The notes below the pieces were generated by a model, which saw only the letters and a program-made list of their open reading frames with translations, was not told where the DNA came from and did not search any database. A stretch of DNA of 64,000 nucleotides from the NCBI RefSeq assembly GCF_003286085.1, contig NW_020825442.1, forward strand, positions 248,001 to 312,000, in the 5' to 3' direction. Positions 10,801-20,036 of this stretch are shown piece by piece. A program made the position numbers and the translations under genes. This DNA is from Drosophila persimilis (lineage: Eukaryota > Arthropoda > Insecta > Diptera > Drosophilidae). Position 1 is the first letter of the stretch. Each line of letters begins with the position of its first letter.

Positions 10801-11201
10801 TTCCTTGAATGAAGAGTCCGGCTGTGCCTCTTCCTCGAAAGACGACTCAGCCTGTGCCTCGATCTTCTCATGGTTGATATATTCTTTTTTATTGGCGCAT
10901 GCATGGCCGTCCAACAATGGAGCGAAGTCAAGGACGCTGTTGTCGTCTCCACTTTCAACGAATGGGAATCGAGCTTTATTTTCCGTCTAAAAATGTACCA
11001 ATTCTTAGTGAGAATACAGTTTACTGGAATTTCACTTACCTGACCGACGAAGAACGCATTTTCATTATTTTGGTTGTATTTCCCTATAATGCCTTCAATG
11101 CGCGTCGCAGTTTCGAGCACGAGGCACTCCACATCGCTTTGCTTCTGACCATGGCAAGAGGAGAAATTAGTTGCCAGGTTGATATTCGTCGGTTTTCCCA
11201 T
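7885..11201 (-). CDS. Tudor-domain protein with large acidic minisatellite-encoded repeat
   Basis: Six exons fit: 11201-11040, 10986-9259, 9188-9060, 8974-8892, 8854-8270 and 8188-7885, for 996 residues. Exon 1 starts MGKPTNINLATNFSSCHGQ. Exon 2 is almost entirely a ten-residue repeat (consensus EEAQPDSSFK). Exons 3-5 encode an extended Tudor module: FWFQIAEENYARDLENL-like entry, then the core RPGYICAAR, WKRVRIV, VFYVDYGRLEKC and ELRFLPK. The C-terminal exon is a charged helix ending YYEKFFYKRKDYK. Tudor proteins of this type bind symmetrically dimethylated arginine on Piwi proteins and act in germline piRNA granules. Which Drosophila Tudor gene this is cannot be settled here; CG15930 is a guess from memory. 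The aromatic cage residues F, Y, D and Y are plausible. The intron between exons 4 and 5 is only about 37-40 nt. Confidence 0.82.
9452..10860 (-). repeat. 30-bp coding minisatellite, about 47 copies
   Basis: A 30-bp unit (plus strand GACGAGTCAGGCTGTGCCTC + TTCCTCGAAA and variants) is repeated in tandem about 47 times with no frame break, coding for an acidic decapeptide. Two main unit types alternate, one with GAATGAAGAG and one with GAAAGACGAG. A third variant with CATACTGCGCC recurs at about 9601, 9781, 9961, 10231, 10411 and 10681, spaced 180 or 270 bp apart, so blocks of 6 or 9 units have been duplicated as higher-order repeats. Because the unit length is a multiple of three and lacks stops in other frames, long open frames also appear on the plus strand and in another minus frame. 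Those are artefacts. Confidence 0.95.
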
Positions 11202-11684
11202 GCCGTAATCGTTGTTCTTTTGTTTAATTTATTAACAAACGCTTTCCTGCTCCTTAGTGCACACATAAACAGCCAGCAAACAGCAACGCGCAATACGTAC
11301 GTAATTTTGAGTAACGGAATTCTTGTCCACAAACCTACAATGGCCATATGACATTAGCCCTTGTTCAATAGCTACAAAAATATCCTATGGGAAAAGCAGA
11401 CAGTGAGAGTGAGACAAATATATGTGTCAGCTTGGTTTTCCAGTTAATCTGGAAGCAGCGCCGCGGCAGAGATGATCGATTTCGGTTGGCTGTGTGTGTG
11501 TTGAAAGACCATCGACTGATAGCCGGGACACGTGTCTGGAGATAGCCCCGAACACCAATTTTGCGTTATGTCTTAAAAGCTATCTCTCGCTTTGCATTAA
11601 AGTTAGTAAATTTGAATGTCATGACACCATAAATGAATTGAACACAGGTGAACTATCGATAATCTTTTAAAATATTTGCATTGT
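11202..11684. promoter_or_regulatory. upstream region of the Tudor gene
   Basis: About 480 bp between the Tudor start codon and the transposon nest. It includes a perfect TATCGATA DREF element at 11654-11661. Before the insertion this region also faced Sas10 in head-to-head orientation. Confidence 0.45.
11654..11661. promoter_or_regulatory. DRE (TATCGATA)
   Basis: A perfect 8-bp palindromic DREF-binding element, characteristic of Drosophila housekeeping and replication-linked promoters. It lies 24 bp left of the foldback target duplication, so the insertion separated it from Sas10. Confidence 0.5.
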
Positions 11685-11691
11685 GGTTGGT
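11685..11691 (+). repeat. 7-bp target-site duplication, left copy
   Basis: GGTTGGT abuts the left inverted terminus and is repeated directly after the right terminus at 21311-21317. A 7-bp duplication is typical of the 1360/Galileo branch of the P superfamily. Confidence 0.8.
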
Positions 11692-12232
11692 CACTAACCA
11701 TACAGTATATAGATGTGCCAGTTCATACAACGAAAGTGTCACACACCGACTTGCGCTATCCGTACCCCAGAGTGACGTCATCATGAGTGAGAGAGCGCAG
11801 AGAGAACATCTTTGCATGTGTTAGTACACACGCAATATGTTTCGACAAAAATATGTGATTGTATGTTTTTTCAGATTTTTTGAACTCTCTCAGGTCTGAT
11901 CTGTTTTGCCACCAGCATGTTTTAGTGTATGGGTGCACATGCATTCTCACGTACTTTGCGTGTGTGTGTTTACTATTGCTGGCCGCTAGAACTGAAATTT
12001 GAGTTTGGTTCTTGTTTCGGGTCTTTTGATGGACTGACCTACCGCCACAAAATAAATGAAGAATGGGCAGGGGGTGGGGGTATGGTACACTAGGGCGCGG
12101 GAAACAAAATAAAAGCTTATTTGTTATTTGTTTGATTTATACCACAAAATATAAAATATTACAATAATATAATTACACATTTATTTCCTTATTTTAAACA
12201 GGTTGATTATAAATTATACAAATTATGCAAAC
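11692..12232 (+). repeat. left 541-bp terminal inverted repeat
   Basis: The reverse complement of 20770-21310. The match ends abruptly after ATTATGCAAAC. It contains a short apparent open frame that is mirrored exactly in the other arm, which is expected for an inverted duplicate and is not evidence of a gene. Confidence 0.9.
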
Positions 12233-12425
12233 GCCGTCGGTTCTCGACGTTTTGTTTATATCAAAGACTATACAATACCAAAGACTATACAATACCAAGG
12301 GGTTTCAATTCCCTTTTCGCCTGTACTTCGTCTCTACCGCGACCCCGCTGCCCATCGGTTTCGTCTGTTCGGCAATTCTGGACTCTTGAGCCTCAGCACC
12401 GTCGAAGCGGTGGTCGCGGATCGCC

Positions 12426-12551
12426 GATGTCTTTGGAGCGGCACAGTGGGAAAATTCGATTGGAAAATTCTCTATCAGAATTTATCTAAAGCACTCATAC
12501 AATTTTTTTACTATTTCGGCTGAGTCCCCACTGTGCCGCGCCAAAGACATC
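12426..12551. repeat. imperfect hairpin inside the foldback element
   Basis: 25-nt arms 12426-12450 and 12527-12551 (around GATGTCTTTGG and CGGCACAGTGGG) pair with one mismatch across a 76-nt loop, and weaker pairing continues outward. Upstream, at about 12264-12298, a 17-bp segment (AAAGACTATACAATACC) is tandemly duplicated. This may be a secondary MITE or a structural part of the foldback interior. Confidence 0.5.
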
Positions 12552-12707
12552 AGCGACCACGCTGCCCTACGGTTTCAGCACGCAGACGATTCATATTTTG
12601 TTTTTGTATTCTTTCTCTCGAGACACACCGACTCGACGCTGACCGGGCAGCATTAATTTTGAAAACCCTCATGCAATATACGAATGTAATAAACTTTAAT
12701 ATTTATG

Positions 12708-12711
12708 TGCA
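12708..12711 (+). repeat. 4-bp target duplication of the errantivirus, left copy
   Basis: TGCA directly precedes the 5' LTR and recurs directly after the 3' LTR at 20569-20572. The rebuilt target lies in alternating purine-pyrimidine DNA (TATGTGCATATGTATG), the preferred target of gypsy-type errantiviruses. Confidence 0.85.
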
Positions 12712-13243
12712 AGTTAACGTACCCAATTCCATTGAGCTCTTATACGAGTTGTAAACAATCTTTGGTTTTCCAAAACGAAAACAATTTCAATCTTGGGCCT
12801 CCGCCTAATTGATTTCTAAGATGTACAATCTCAAGCGCCCCCGCCGCAATCCCATTCTTTGACACTCGCCTAAATGGAAAACCAATGTTTGCCCACACCC
12901 GGCTTCTCATAAACAATCTCACTCCCGGCTTTCTGCAGATCCTGCACTTTAGGCCTTTTACAGTTCTCTCTTTGGATGACGAAATCTAATACTCGGGATG
13001 GCGAAATCAATTGAAATGTTTATAGAAAAACGATTCCCGAAAGGGATCAACGATGCAAAGATCAGAAAGTTCAAAGCAGTCTTGATCCAGCAGCGACACC
13101 GCAAAGTCTAGCTAAATATTAAGATCGCGCAATCCCTTGGCCCGGAATTCCTTTGTGACCCTCTACTTAAATCTATATCAGTGAAGTTCGAAGTAAAATA
13201 AAAACTTTTTAAAAACACAATCCGCTACCGCAGTTGTTTAATT
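12712..13243 (+). repeat. 5' LTR
   Basis: 532 bp, AGTTAACGTACCC to GTTGTTTAATT, with AATAAA near 13198 as expected for the R/U5 side. It matches the 3' LTR over its whole length by eye. Confidence 0.92.
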
Positions 13244-13260
13244 GGCGCCCAACGTGGGGC
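13243..13260 (+). other. primer binding site, tRNA-Lys type
   Basis: TGGCGCCCAACGTGGGGC overlaps the last base of the 5' LTR. It is the 18-nt complement of the 3' end of a lysine tRNA (Lys1,2 type), the same primer class used by gypsy. Confidence 0.85.
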
Positions 13261-13431
13261 GACGTTGTCTAAAAAGCACCGAATGATAAAAGTGTTGCGT
13301 CGTGCCGAAACCCGAAGGACAATTAATTAATGGAATAAATCCTTCAAAATTAAAAACGCGGAGTGACTGTGTGATATAGATAAAAAAAAGTGAGATAAAA
13401 AGGAAACAAACCGGAGCTTAGGGTGTGCAAA

Positions 13432-13485
13432 AACAAATACAAATACAAATACAAATACAAATACAAATACAAATACAAATACAAC
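13432..13485 (+). repeat. (ACAAAT)n microsatellite in the errantivirus leader
   Basis: About eight copies of a 6-bp ACAAAT unit in the untranslated leader between the primer binding site and gag. The whole leader (13261-13818) is unusually A-rich and lacks coding capacity. Confidence 0.8.
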
Positions 13486-13818
13486 GCAAAATACAAATAA
13501 AACAAAAAGCTAATCAAGGCAATTCGTAAATACAAAAAAAACCAAAGAAACCCAAAGTTTTTAAAAAAACAAAACCAACAAAACCGACAAAACCAAAATA
13601 CAAAGAAAGTGAAACGATCAGCGAAGCCAAAGAAGGAAGACCCCCAGAAGACCCAGCTGAGCAAAGAAATTTAAGAAGGAAGACCCGTTCGAAGATCTGC
13701 CAAACTAAGAAGGACGACCCCTACCGGATATTTCGTGAGCAAGAGTTGTATTAATAAATATATAAGTTCAATTAGGATATATAAGATTATAAAAACTAAC
13801 ATATAAGAAAAATTAAAA

Positions 13819-15063
13819 GTGGATCAGCTAACTTTAGATTTTGAAAAACTAAAAATGATTAACTCTCAAGCAAGGACCGATCTCACAGCAGATCTGGTCA
13901 AACAATTGATAGCACTTCAAATTTCACAAGTACAAGAGCAAATTGTAAATTTAAAACAACAAATAGAAACTAAATCCGATCAGGTATCGGATTATCAGGC
14001 AGAAACAATAGACGAGACAATAAGAGACGACACCACATTGAAGGTAATAGAATCCCTACCAATTTTTAATGGTGGATTAAACCAATATGTAGGATGGAGG
14101 GAAGCTGCAGAAACTGCAGTGAAGTTATATAAGAAAGGAAGTAAGCAATATTATATTGCATTAACAATTTTGAGAAACAAAATAACAGGACCAGCACATG
14201 ACGCACTGACCAACCACGGGACAGTTCTAAATTTTGATGCCATACTTTCACGGCTTGACTTTGTTTACAGTGACAAGAGACCTATTTACATAATAGAACA
14301 GGAATTAAGCGTTCTCCGACAAGGGAACCTTTCAATTATAGATTTCTATAACGAGGTTAACAAGAAAATGACCTTGTTAATAAATAAGACAATAATGACT
14401 CACGGAAAGGACAGTGAGATCACCAAGGAATCAAATAAAAAAATTAGAGACAATGCCTTACGCATTTTTGTCACTGGCCTAAACGGCGGCATTGCTGAAA
14501 TCCTATTTTCATTGAATCCCCCAGATTTACCGAATGCCTTAGCAAAGGTACAGGAATTGCAATCTAATAACATTCGGGCCCAATTTGCCTACCAATTCAG
14601 CGGTCCCAGAAATTCAGGGAATAATAATTTTAATACCTTAAGATTCAACCAACGACAACCTAGGACTAACAGTTCACCATTCGACCAAAAAAGGGATTTG
14701 CAGAGGAATAACATGTCTTGGGGACAACCCTATTTCTTGGGTAATAGACAACAAAATCAGGCCCCAGAACCAATGGAGGTAGACGAATCTATACAAATCC
14801 GGAACCGACAGAACAGCAATCAATTCAGGGGAAATAATAACAATAGAAATTATCGGGAGAATACTAACGGTTATTTTAGGAGAAATAATAACAATTATAG
14901 CCAAGCCCAGCATTTTAGGGCAAACGTAGTCCCGAATAATCAGTCTAACGACAATCCAGCGCAGAAACGAAAACTAAACGAAATGTCGGAACAACCGGCT
15001 AATAAAGCAATGAGGATAAATAACATTGAGGAGGATCATTTTTTAGATCAGCCCCCGAAGTAG
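13819..15063 (+). CDS. gag: errantivirus gag
   Basis: An open frame of about 414 codons. The first ATG is at 13855; the upstream part would need a GTG start, so the start is uncertain. The N-terminus is helical (VQEQIVNLKQQIETK). A capsid-like middle follows (IFNGGLNQYVGWREAAETAVKLYKKGSKQ), then a long Asn/Arg/Gln-rich tail with RNNNN-type repeats in place of zinc knuckles, as in other gypsy-type Gag proteins. It ends in TAG at 15061, 16 nt after a slippery heptamer that leads into pol. Confidence 0.88.
   Translation: MDQLTLDFEKLKMINSQARTDLTADLVKQLIALQISQVQEQIVNLKQQIETKSDQVSDYQAETIDETIRDDTTLKVIESLPIFNGGLNQYVGWREAAETAVKLYKKGSKQYYIALTILRNKITGPAHDALTNHGTVLNFDAILSRLDFVYSDKRPIYIIEQELSVLRQGNLSIIDFYNEVNKKMTLLINKTIMTHGKDSEITKESNKKIRDNALRIFVTGLNGGIAEILFSLNPPDLPNALAKVQELQSNNIRAQFAYQFSGPRNSGNNNFNTLRFNQRQPRTNSSPFDQKRDLQRNNMSWGQPYFLGNRQQNQAPEPMEVDESIQIRNRQNSNQFRGNNNNRNYRENTNGYFRRNNNNYSQAQHFRANVVPNNQSNDNPAQKRKLNEMSEQPANKAMRINNIEEDHFLDQPPK
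15039..15045 (+). promoter_or_regulatory. -1 ribosomal frameshift site T TTT TTA
   Basis: The heptamer is in the correct phase (gag codons CAT TTT TTA at 15037-15045). Slipping back one base puts ribosomes directly into the pol frame (AGA TCA GCC...), which is open from here to 18587. The same heptamer class serves as the HIV-1 slippery site. Confidence 0.8.
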
Positions 15064-18000
15064 GTCTGCCCTACCTAAAAAGAGTAGACAAAAAAATAAA
15101 CAGAGAATTAAAAGTTTTGATAGATACGGGAGCAACTTCCTGTTATATAAAAAAAGGAATTTACGACAATAAAAATGAATTACCAATCTATAAGAAAGTT
15201 GCTACAGTGAATGGGTTTTCAATAATTAAATATTTCCATAATATAACAATTTTCAACACAAAGCAAGTGTTTTATGAAATAGATGGAATGGAGGCAGATT
15301 TACTAATAGGATTTAACCTATTAAAGAAAATCGGAGCGGTTATTGATACAGGAAAGGGGACTTTAAGTTATAAAGACAATGAGGAGAAACTAATATATGA
15401 CGAGGTCCTTTCTTTAAACAAATTAACCTTTATAGAAGGAAAAACCATCCTTCCGTTGAAGGAATATATAATAAAAAAATATTTTGAAGAAGAAAAAGAA
15501 ATGAAAAGCGATTCAGTAAAGGTAGAAGGAAGTTTATATAGCTTGGGATCAAAAAATCCTGAGCACGCCGACGAAGAATTATCCGTCAATAGTTTGGGAT
15601 TCAAATATCCTGAGCCCGCCGTCGTTGAATTATCCGACATCCAAAGTTTTAATAGTTTGGGATTAAAATATCCTGAGCACGCCGTCGTTGAATTATCCGA
15701 CACTAAAAGTTCGAATAGTTTGGGATTAAAGAATCCTGAACACGCCGTCGTTGAATTATCCGACAATAAACAATTTAAAAGTTTGGGATGCAAAAATCCT
15801 GAACGCGCCGTCGTAGAAATATCCGACATTCAAAATTATGCAAATTCTGAATTGAAAAAAATGAAATTGTATAACACAATAACCTACAAAGAGGACAATT
15901 TAGAAAATCTCAGAGAGAAAATGGTATCTATCATCGAAGAAGACCATGCCAATATAAATTTACAGTTACCGTTCAGAACGGATATAAAAGGAGAGATTAA
16001 CACTGAACACGATAGACCGGTATATGGCAAGCAGTATCCATACGCTTATTCGGTTAACGATTTCGTTAATAACGAAATAAGTAAAATGTTAGATGAAGGT
16101 ATAATCAGACCTAGTAAAAGCCCATATAATTCACCGGTAATAGTAGTACCAAAGAAGGGAGTAAATGAGGACGGAACTCCTAAGCATAGATTAGTAATAG
16201 ACTTTAAGAAACTTAATGAAAACACTATACCGGATAGATACCCTATGCAAGATCCTTCAGTAATCCTTGCCAATTTAGGTAAAGCGAAATATTTCTCGGC
16301 CATTGACTTAGAGTCAGGTTTCTATCAGATTTTAATGAGGGAATCAGATATTGAAAAAACATCTTTTTCCATAAATAACGGCAAATATGAATTTCTAAGA
16401 ATGCCTATGGGATTGACGAACGCTCCCAGAATTTTCCAAAGGGCAATGGACGATATACTTAGAGAACAAGTTGGGAAAACTTGTCACGTTTATATGGACG
16501 ATATAATAATATTTTCAAAAACTATAGAACAACATTATAAAGATCTAATTCATATAATTCAGATATTGCAAAACGCTAACATGAAAATTTCACTTGAAAA
16601 GTCTAAATTCTTTCAATTGGAAACCAAATTTCTGGGATACATTGTTTCCCAAAATATCATTAAAACAGATCCAGACAAAATCTCCACAATACAAAACTAT
16701 CCAATTCCTAAAAATATCAGAGAGCTACGTAGCTTCTTAGGACTAACAGGGTATTACAGAAAATTTGTCCGAAATTATGCCACAATTGCCAAACCTTTAA
16801 CAAAATATCTGAGCGGAGTAAATGGGAAAGTTTCACGAAGGGCATCCAAGAAAGCATTAATACAGCTGGATGAACCAGCAATTGGAGCATTTAATAATTT
16901 AAAGGACAGTTTAATAGCACATATTGAATTAGTACAACCAGATTACAATAAAAAATTCACATTAACCACAGATGCATCGGACATAGCAATAGGTGCAGTT
17001 TTGTCGCAAGATGGGAATCCCATAACATTTATTTCTAAAACTTTAAGTAAAACCGAGCAATTATATGCTACTAATAAAAAAGAATTATTAGCTATTGTAT
17101 GGGCATTAAAAAATTTGCGAAATTATTTATACGGAGTGAGTGGAATTGAAATACATACAGATCACCAACCTTTGTCCTTTGCAATGTCGCAAAAAAATCC
17201 AAATGTTGAAATGAAACGTTGGTATTACTTCATAGAAAGTTTCACACCAAAAATCATTTATAAGCCAGGCTCAACTAACGTAGTAGCGGACGCGTTATCT
17301 CGGATTAAAATAAATCATATGACAGATAGTGATGTCGACCAGACAGAATCAGAATCAGACATAAATACTCAGCATTCAGCAGAGAGTAGTTTCGAAAACG
17401 TCATTCAAGAGACTAGCAAGCCTCTAAACCAATTTAAACAGCAGCTACTATTAGCGCAAGGGAGATTCACAGTTCATGAGTTAGTAAGAGTTTATGAAAA
17501 TACCCGACATATTATTGAATTTGATACGGTTGACAATCTGCTAATCATTTTAAAAGAATTTATTCAGCCTCACTTAACCACAGGAATACACTGCACTTTA
17601 GAAGATTTATACCTTATCCAAAATAAGCTAAAGGAAAACTTCATAAATAAATTTCTCTTCACAAGAAAGTTCCTCCAAGATGTAGTAAATTCAGAAGATA
17701 AAGCTATAATTATAGAAGAAACACATTGCAGAGCCCATAGAGGACTAGACGAAAATTACAAACAAATAACTAAGCTGTATTATTGGCCAAACCTGCACAA
17801 AAAATTAAAAGAATATATAAAAAATTGTGAGATCTGTAACAAAAACAAATATCGGAGACACCCTGTAAAAATTCCAATTGGGGAAGCTCCCATTCCAGCA
17901 AAAGAAGGAGATCAATTACACTTAGACATATACTATGCCCAAAACCTAACATTCATAACTTGTATAGATTCTTATTCCAAATACTTGGTGGTCAAGGAAA

Positions 18001-18587
18001 TTCAAAGTAAATTAAACATTGAAAATAAGGTAATGGAAATTTTACAACACTTTCCGTTAGCAACATCATTAATGACTGACAACGAACCAAGCTTTACTTC
18101 AGCACAATTTAGATCATTCATACAAAGAAGTAACTTAACTATTTATTATGCTGATCCCAGACACAGCACCTCAAATGGTCAGGTAGAAAGGGTACATTCC
18201 ACACTAACAGAAATAGCGCGGTGCATCAAGGATGAACTAAATCTAACAGATTATTCAGAAATAATAATAAGGGCGGCACTGAAATATAACCTGACGATAC
18301 ATTCAACGACCAATCAAATGCCATATGACATATTGTATAACAAAATAGAACACAAACATAATCCAATATTACTTAAGGAAGCTCAGACCAAAATGCTTAA
18401 GATACATAACAAAGATAGAAGAGAAAAAGATTATAAAATAGGAGAAGTAGTCTATGAAAAGAAATTCGGGGAAAGAAATAAACTTCAATCCCGATACAAA
18501 AAGCAGGTAGTTAAGGAAAATCGACCGAATAAAATTATAATCAACAATAGAAACAGAATTATACATAAAGATAACATCAAATATTAA
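15045..18587 (+). CDS. pol: errantivirus pol: protease, reverse transcriptase, RNase H, integrase
   Basis: This is read by -1 frameshift from gag and has no ATG of its own at the start. In order it shows: aspartic protease (VLIDTGATSCYI near 15117); five tandem 20-24-residue repeats (15540-15835); reverse transcriptase with the LVIDFKKLN region, LPMGLTNAPRIFQ-like palm and YMDDIIIFS catalytic box (about 16490); the FLGLTGYYRKF connection; RNase H with TDASD and HTDHQPL; an integrase zinc finger H-H-C-C (about 17730-17840); and the integrase core DIYYAQ...TDNEPSF...GQVERVHST. No stop codon or frameshift is seen, so it appears intact. Confidence 0.94.
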   Translation, partial: RSAPEVGLPYLKRVDKKINRELKVLIDTGATSCYIKKGIYDNKNELPIYKKVATVNGFSIIKYFHNITIFNTKQVFYEIDGMEADLLIGFNLLKKIGAVIDTGKGTLSYKDNEEKLIYDEVLSLNKLTFIEGKTILPLKEYIIKKYFEEEKEMKSDSVKVEGSLYSLGSKNPEHADEELSVNSLGFKYPEPAVVELSDIQSFNSLGLKYPEHAVVELSDTKSSNSLGLKNPEHAVVELSDNKQFKSLGCKNPERAVVEISDIQNYANSELKKMKLYNTITYKEDNLENLREKMVSIIEEDHANINLQLPFRTDIKGEINTEHDRPVYGKQYPYAYSVNDFVNNEISKMLDEGIIRPSKSPYNSPVIVVPKKGVNEDGTPKHRLVIDFKKLNENTIPDRYPMQDPSVILANLGKAKYFSAIDLESGFYQILMRESDIEKTSFSINNGKYEFLRMPMGLTNAPRIFQRAMDDILREQVGKTCHVYMDDIIIFSKTIEQHYKDLIHIIQILQNANMKISLEKSKFFQLETKFLGYIVSQNIIKTDPDKISTIQNYPIPKNIRELRSFLGLTGYYRKFVRNYATIAKPLTKYLSGVNGKVSRRASKKALIQLDEPAIGAFNNLKDSLIAHIELVQPDYNKKFTLTTDASDIAIGAVLSQDGNPITFISKTLSKTEQLYATNKKELLAIVWALKNLRNYLYGVSGIEIHTDHQPLSFAMSQKNPNVEMKRWYYFIESFTPKIIYKPGSTNVVADALSRIKINHMTDSDVDQTESESDINTQHSAESSFENVIQETSKPLNQFKQQLLLAQGRFTVHELVRVYENTRHIIEFDTVDNLLIILKEFIQPHLTTGIHCTLEDLYLIQNKLKENFINKFLFTRKFLQDVVNSEDKAIIIEETHCRAHRGLDENYKQITKLYYWPNLHKKLKEYIKNCEICNKNKYRRHPVKIPIGEAPIPAKEGDQLHLDIYYAQNLTFITCIDSYSKYLVVKEIQSKLNIENKVMEILQHFPLATSLMTDNEPSFTSAQFRSFIQRSNLTIYYADPRHSTSNGQVERVHSTLTEIARCIKDELNLTDYSEIIIRAALKYNLTIHSTTNQMPYDILYNKIEHKHNPILLKEAQTKMLKIHNKDRREKDYKIGEVVYEKKFGERNKLQSRYKKQVVKENRPNKIIINNRNRIIHKDNIKY
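15540..15835 (+). repeat. five tandem peptide repeats between protease and reverse transcriptase
   Basis: Units begin SLGSKNPEHA, SLGFKYPEPA, SLGLKYPEHA, SLGLKNPEHA and SLGCKNPERA, each followed by a VVELSD-type segment, with periods of about 57-69 bp. The repeat stays in frame and has diverged between units, so it was kept through several replication cycles. Confidence 0.85.
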
Positions 18588-18603
18588 ATATTTTTTCCAG
18601 AAA

Positions 18604-20026
18604 ATGTATGCGAATATACTAATACTGACTTTTGTTATATTGACGACTGCGGAAGTAATTGACTATACGCATAGTGACTATCTATTGCTCAAAGACGACA
18701 GAGACGTTTACACTTATGAAACATACGCTGAACTTTTCCATATTACTAATTTGAGTTTTTATAGAGAGATAATTGATAAAGAATCCAAATATGTCAACAA
18801 ATCAATTAATTCAGACGATGAGTGGGAAATATCAATGGACTTAAGTCTATTAAAATTAATGATTTCAGAATTAGTTCCAAAACGGAAAGAAAGGGGAATA
18901 AATGAATTAGGTACCATTTGGAAATGGATAGCAGGCAGCCCTGATCATGACGACTTTTTGAAAATACAAAATAAAGTAAATGAATTAACTGAAAATAATA
19001 ATAAACAATTTGTAATAAATTCCAAATTTTTCAAAGAAATTGAATTGCTATCAAATTCATTAAAGAATGTCATCTTCAATGAAGAAACGATACTGAGAAA
19101 GCATCGTTTAAAATTAATAACTTTTGACCTACTAAATTTAGTTGATACCATAACCCTCTTAAAAGTAAACATTTTCAATACAAAAATTTTAAATAAAAAC
19201 GAAATAGAGGACATTTATAAGCATGAAAAACATAATGTTGAACTGTCTGATCTGTTGGACATTGCAACGGTTAAAATAATTCGAAATGCAGATTTAATAA
19301 TCATTTACATAAAATATCCTCAAATTAAAGATATTTGCAAGTTTTACCATGCAAGAGCCATCTCACAAAATGATGGAATGTTAGTTATAAGTGAAAAAGT
19401 TTGTGAATGTAAGGAGAAATACTATTTAATGAATAATTTTAAAAGTGAAACTTTTAACAATTACGCACAAATAAATTTAAAGAGTACCTGTTTCACCAAT
19501 TTACTTAATGGCTTTAAAGCCAACTGCACTAAAAAAAGGGAAAAAAAACAAAGAAATAGACATCATTCAGGATGGTGCCATATTAGTTTCAGGCAAAAAT
19601 ATCGTAGACAATACTACTTTGTTAGGATCGTATCTCCTTATATTCAACAACACAATTGTAATAAATAATATAAGCCACATAAATGATAAGGGTAAAATTC
19701 TAAAATATATATCGCATCATAGATATAGCGATTTTGAATTAGTTGATTATATACAATCAAATGATAAGCAATTTTCTTTTGATAATGTTAATATTTTAAA
19801 TCCCCTTATAACATTAGGTAATACGGCCTTACCATTAACAACATTATTTTTAATCATTTTGATATTGTTAATGTTATTTTACTTCTGCTATAAATTAACC
19901 AAATTTGTACTTATTAAATCAATAAGAATACCGTCAGAAGAAATAGTGGAAAGCAACATTCAAATACTGTCAGAAGAAATTAGAGCTCTATCAGAACTTC
20001 AAAATGTATCGGGACGAAACATTTAA
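18604..20026 (+). pseudogene. env: errantivirus env, split by one frameshift
   Basis: The upstream frame (18604-19668) begins with a hydrophobic signal segment (ILILTFVILTTAEV). It has a basic cleavage-like site (PKRKERG) followed by the conserved errantiviral segment INELGTIWKWIAGSPDHDD, then a helical region. Frame is lost in an A-rich tract near 19530-19550. The downstream frame (to 20026) carries the rest of the ectodomain, a membrane span (TTLFLIILILLMLFYF, about 19840) and a short cytoplasmic tail. One indel in a homopolymer could be a real inactivating change or a sequencing error. Env of this group derives from a baculovirus-type fusion protein. Confidence 0.85.
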
Positions 20027-20036
20027 GAATGGGGGG
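20025..20036 (+). other. polypurine tract
   Basis: AAGAATGGGGGG lies immediately upstream of the 3' LTR and would prime plus-strand synthesis. Confidence 0.8.

Noticed and set aside
9452..10860. CRISPR-like array of 30-bp repeats
   Set aside because: The units are contiguous without spacers, in a coding exon of an animal genome. It is a minisatellite.
9441..11201. Basic RKRHSLTLHS repeat frames on the minus strand
   Set aside because: Alternative frame of the same minisatellite. It does not connect with the Tudor domain exons or with good splice phases.
11756..11950. Identical 64-codon frames in both foldback arms (also 21052-21246)
   Set aside because: The identity follows from the inverted repeat. 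There is no family resemblance and no start context.
12440..12540. hAT-type MITE bounded by CAGTGGG ends
   Set aside because: No 8-bp direct duplication flanks it, and complementarity extends outward past the presumed ends, so it is better called a hairpin.
12740..12922. Identical 60-codon minus-strand frames in both LTRs (also 20065-20247)
   Set aside because: Antisense to the LTRs, duplicated only because the LTRs are identical.
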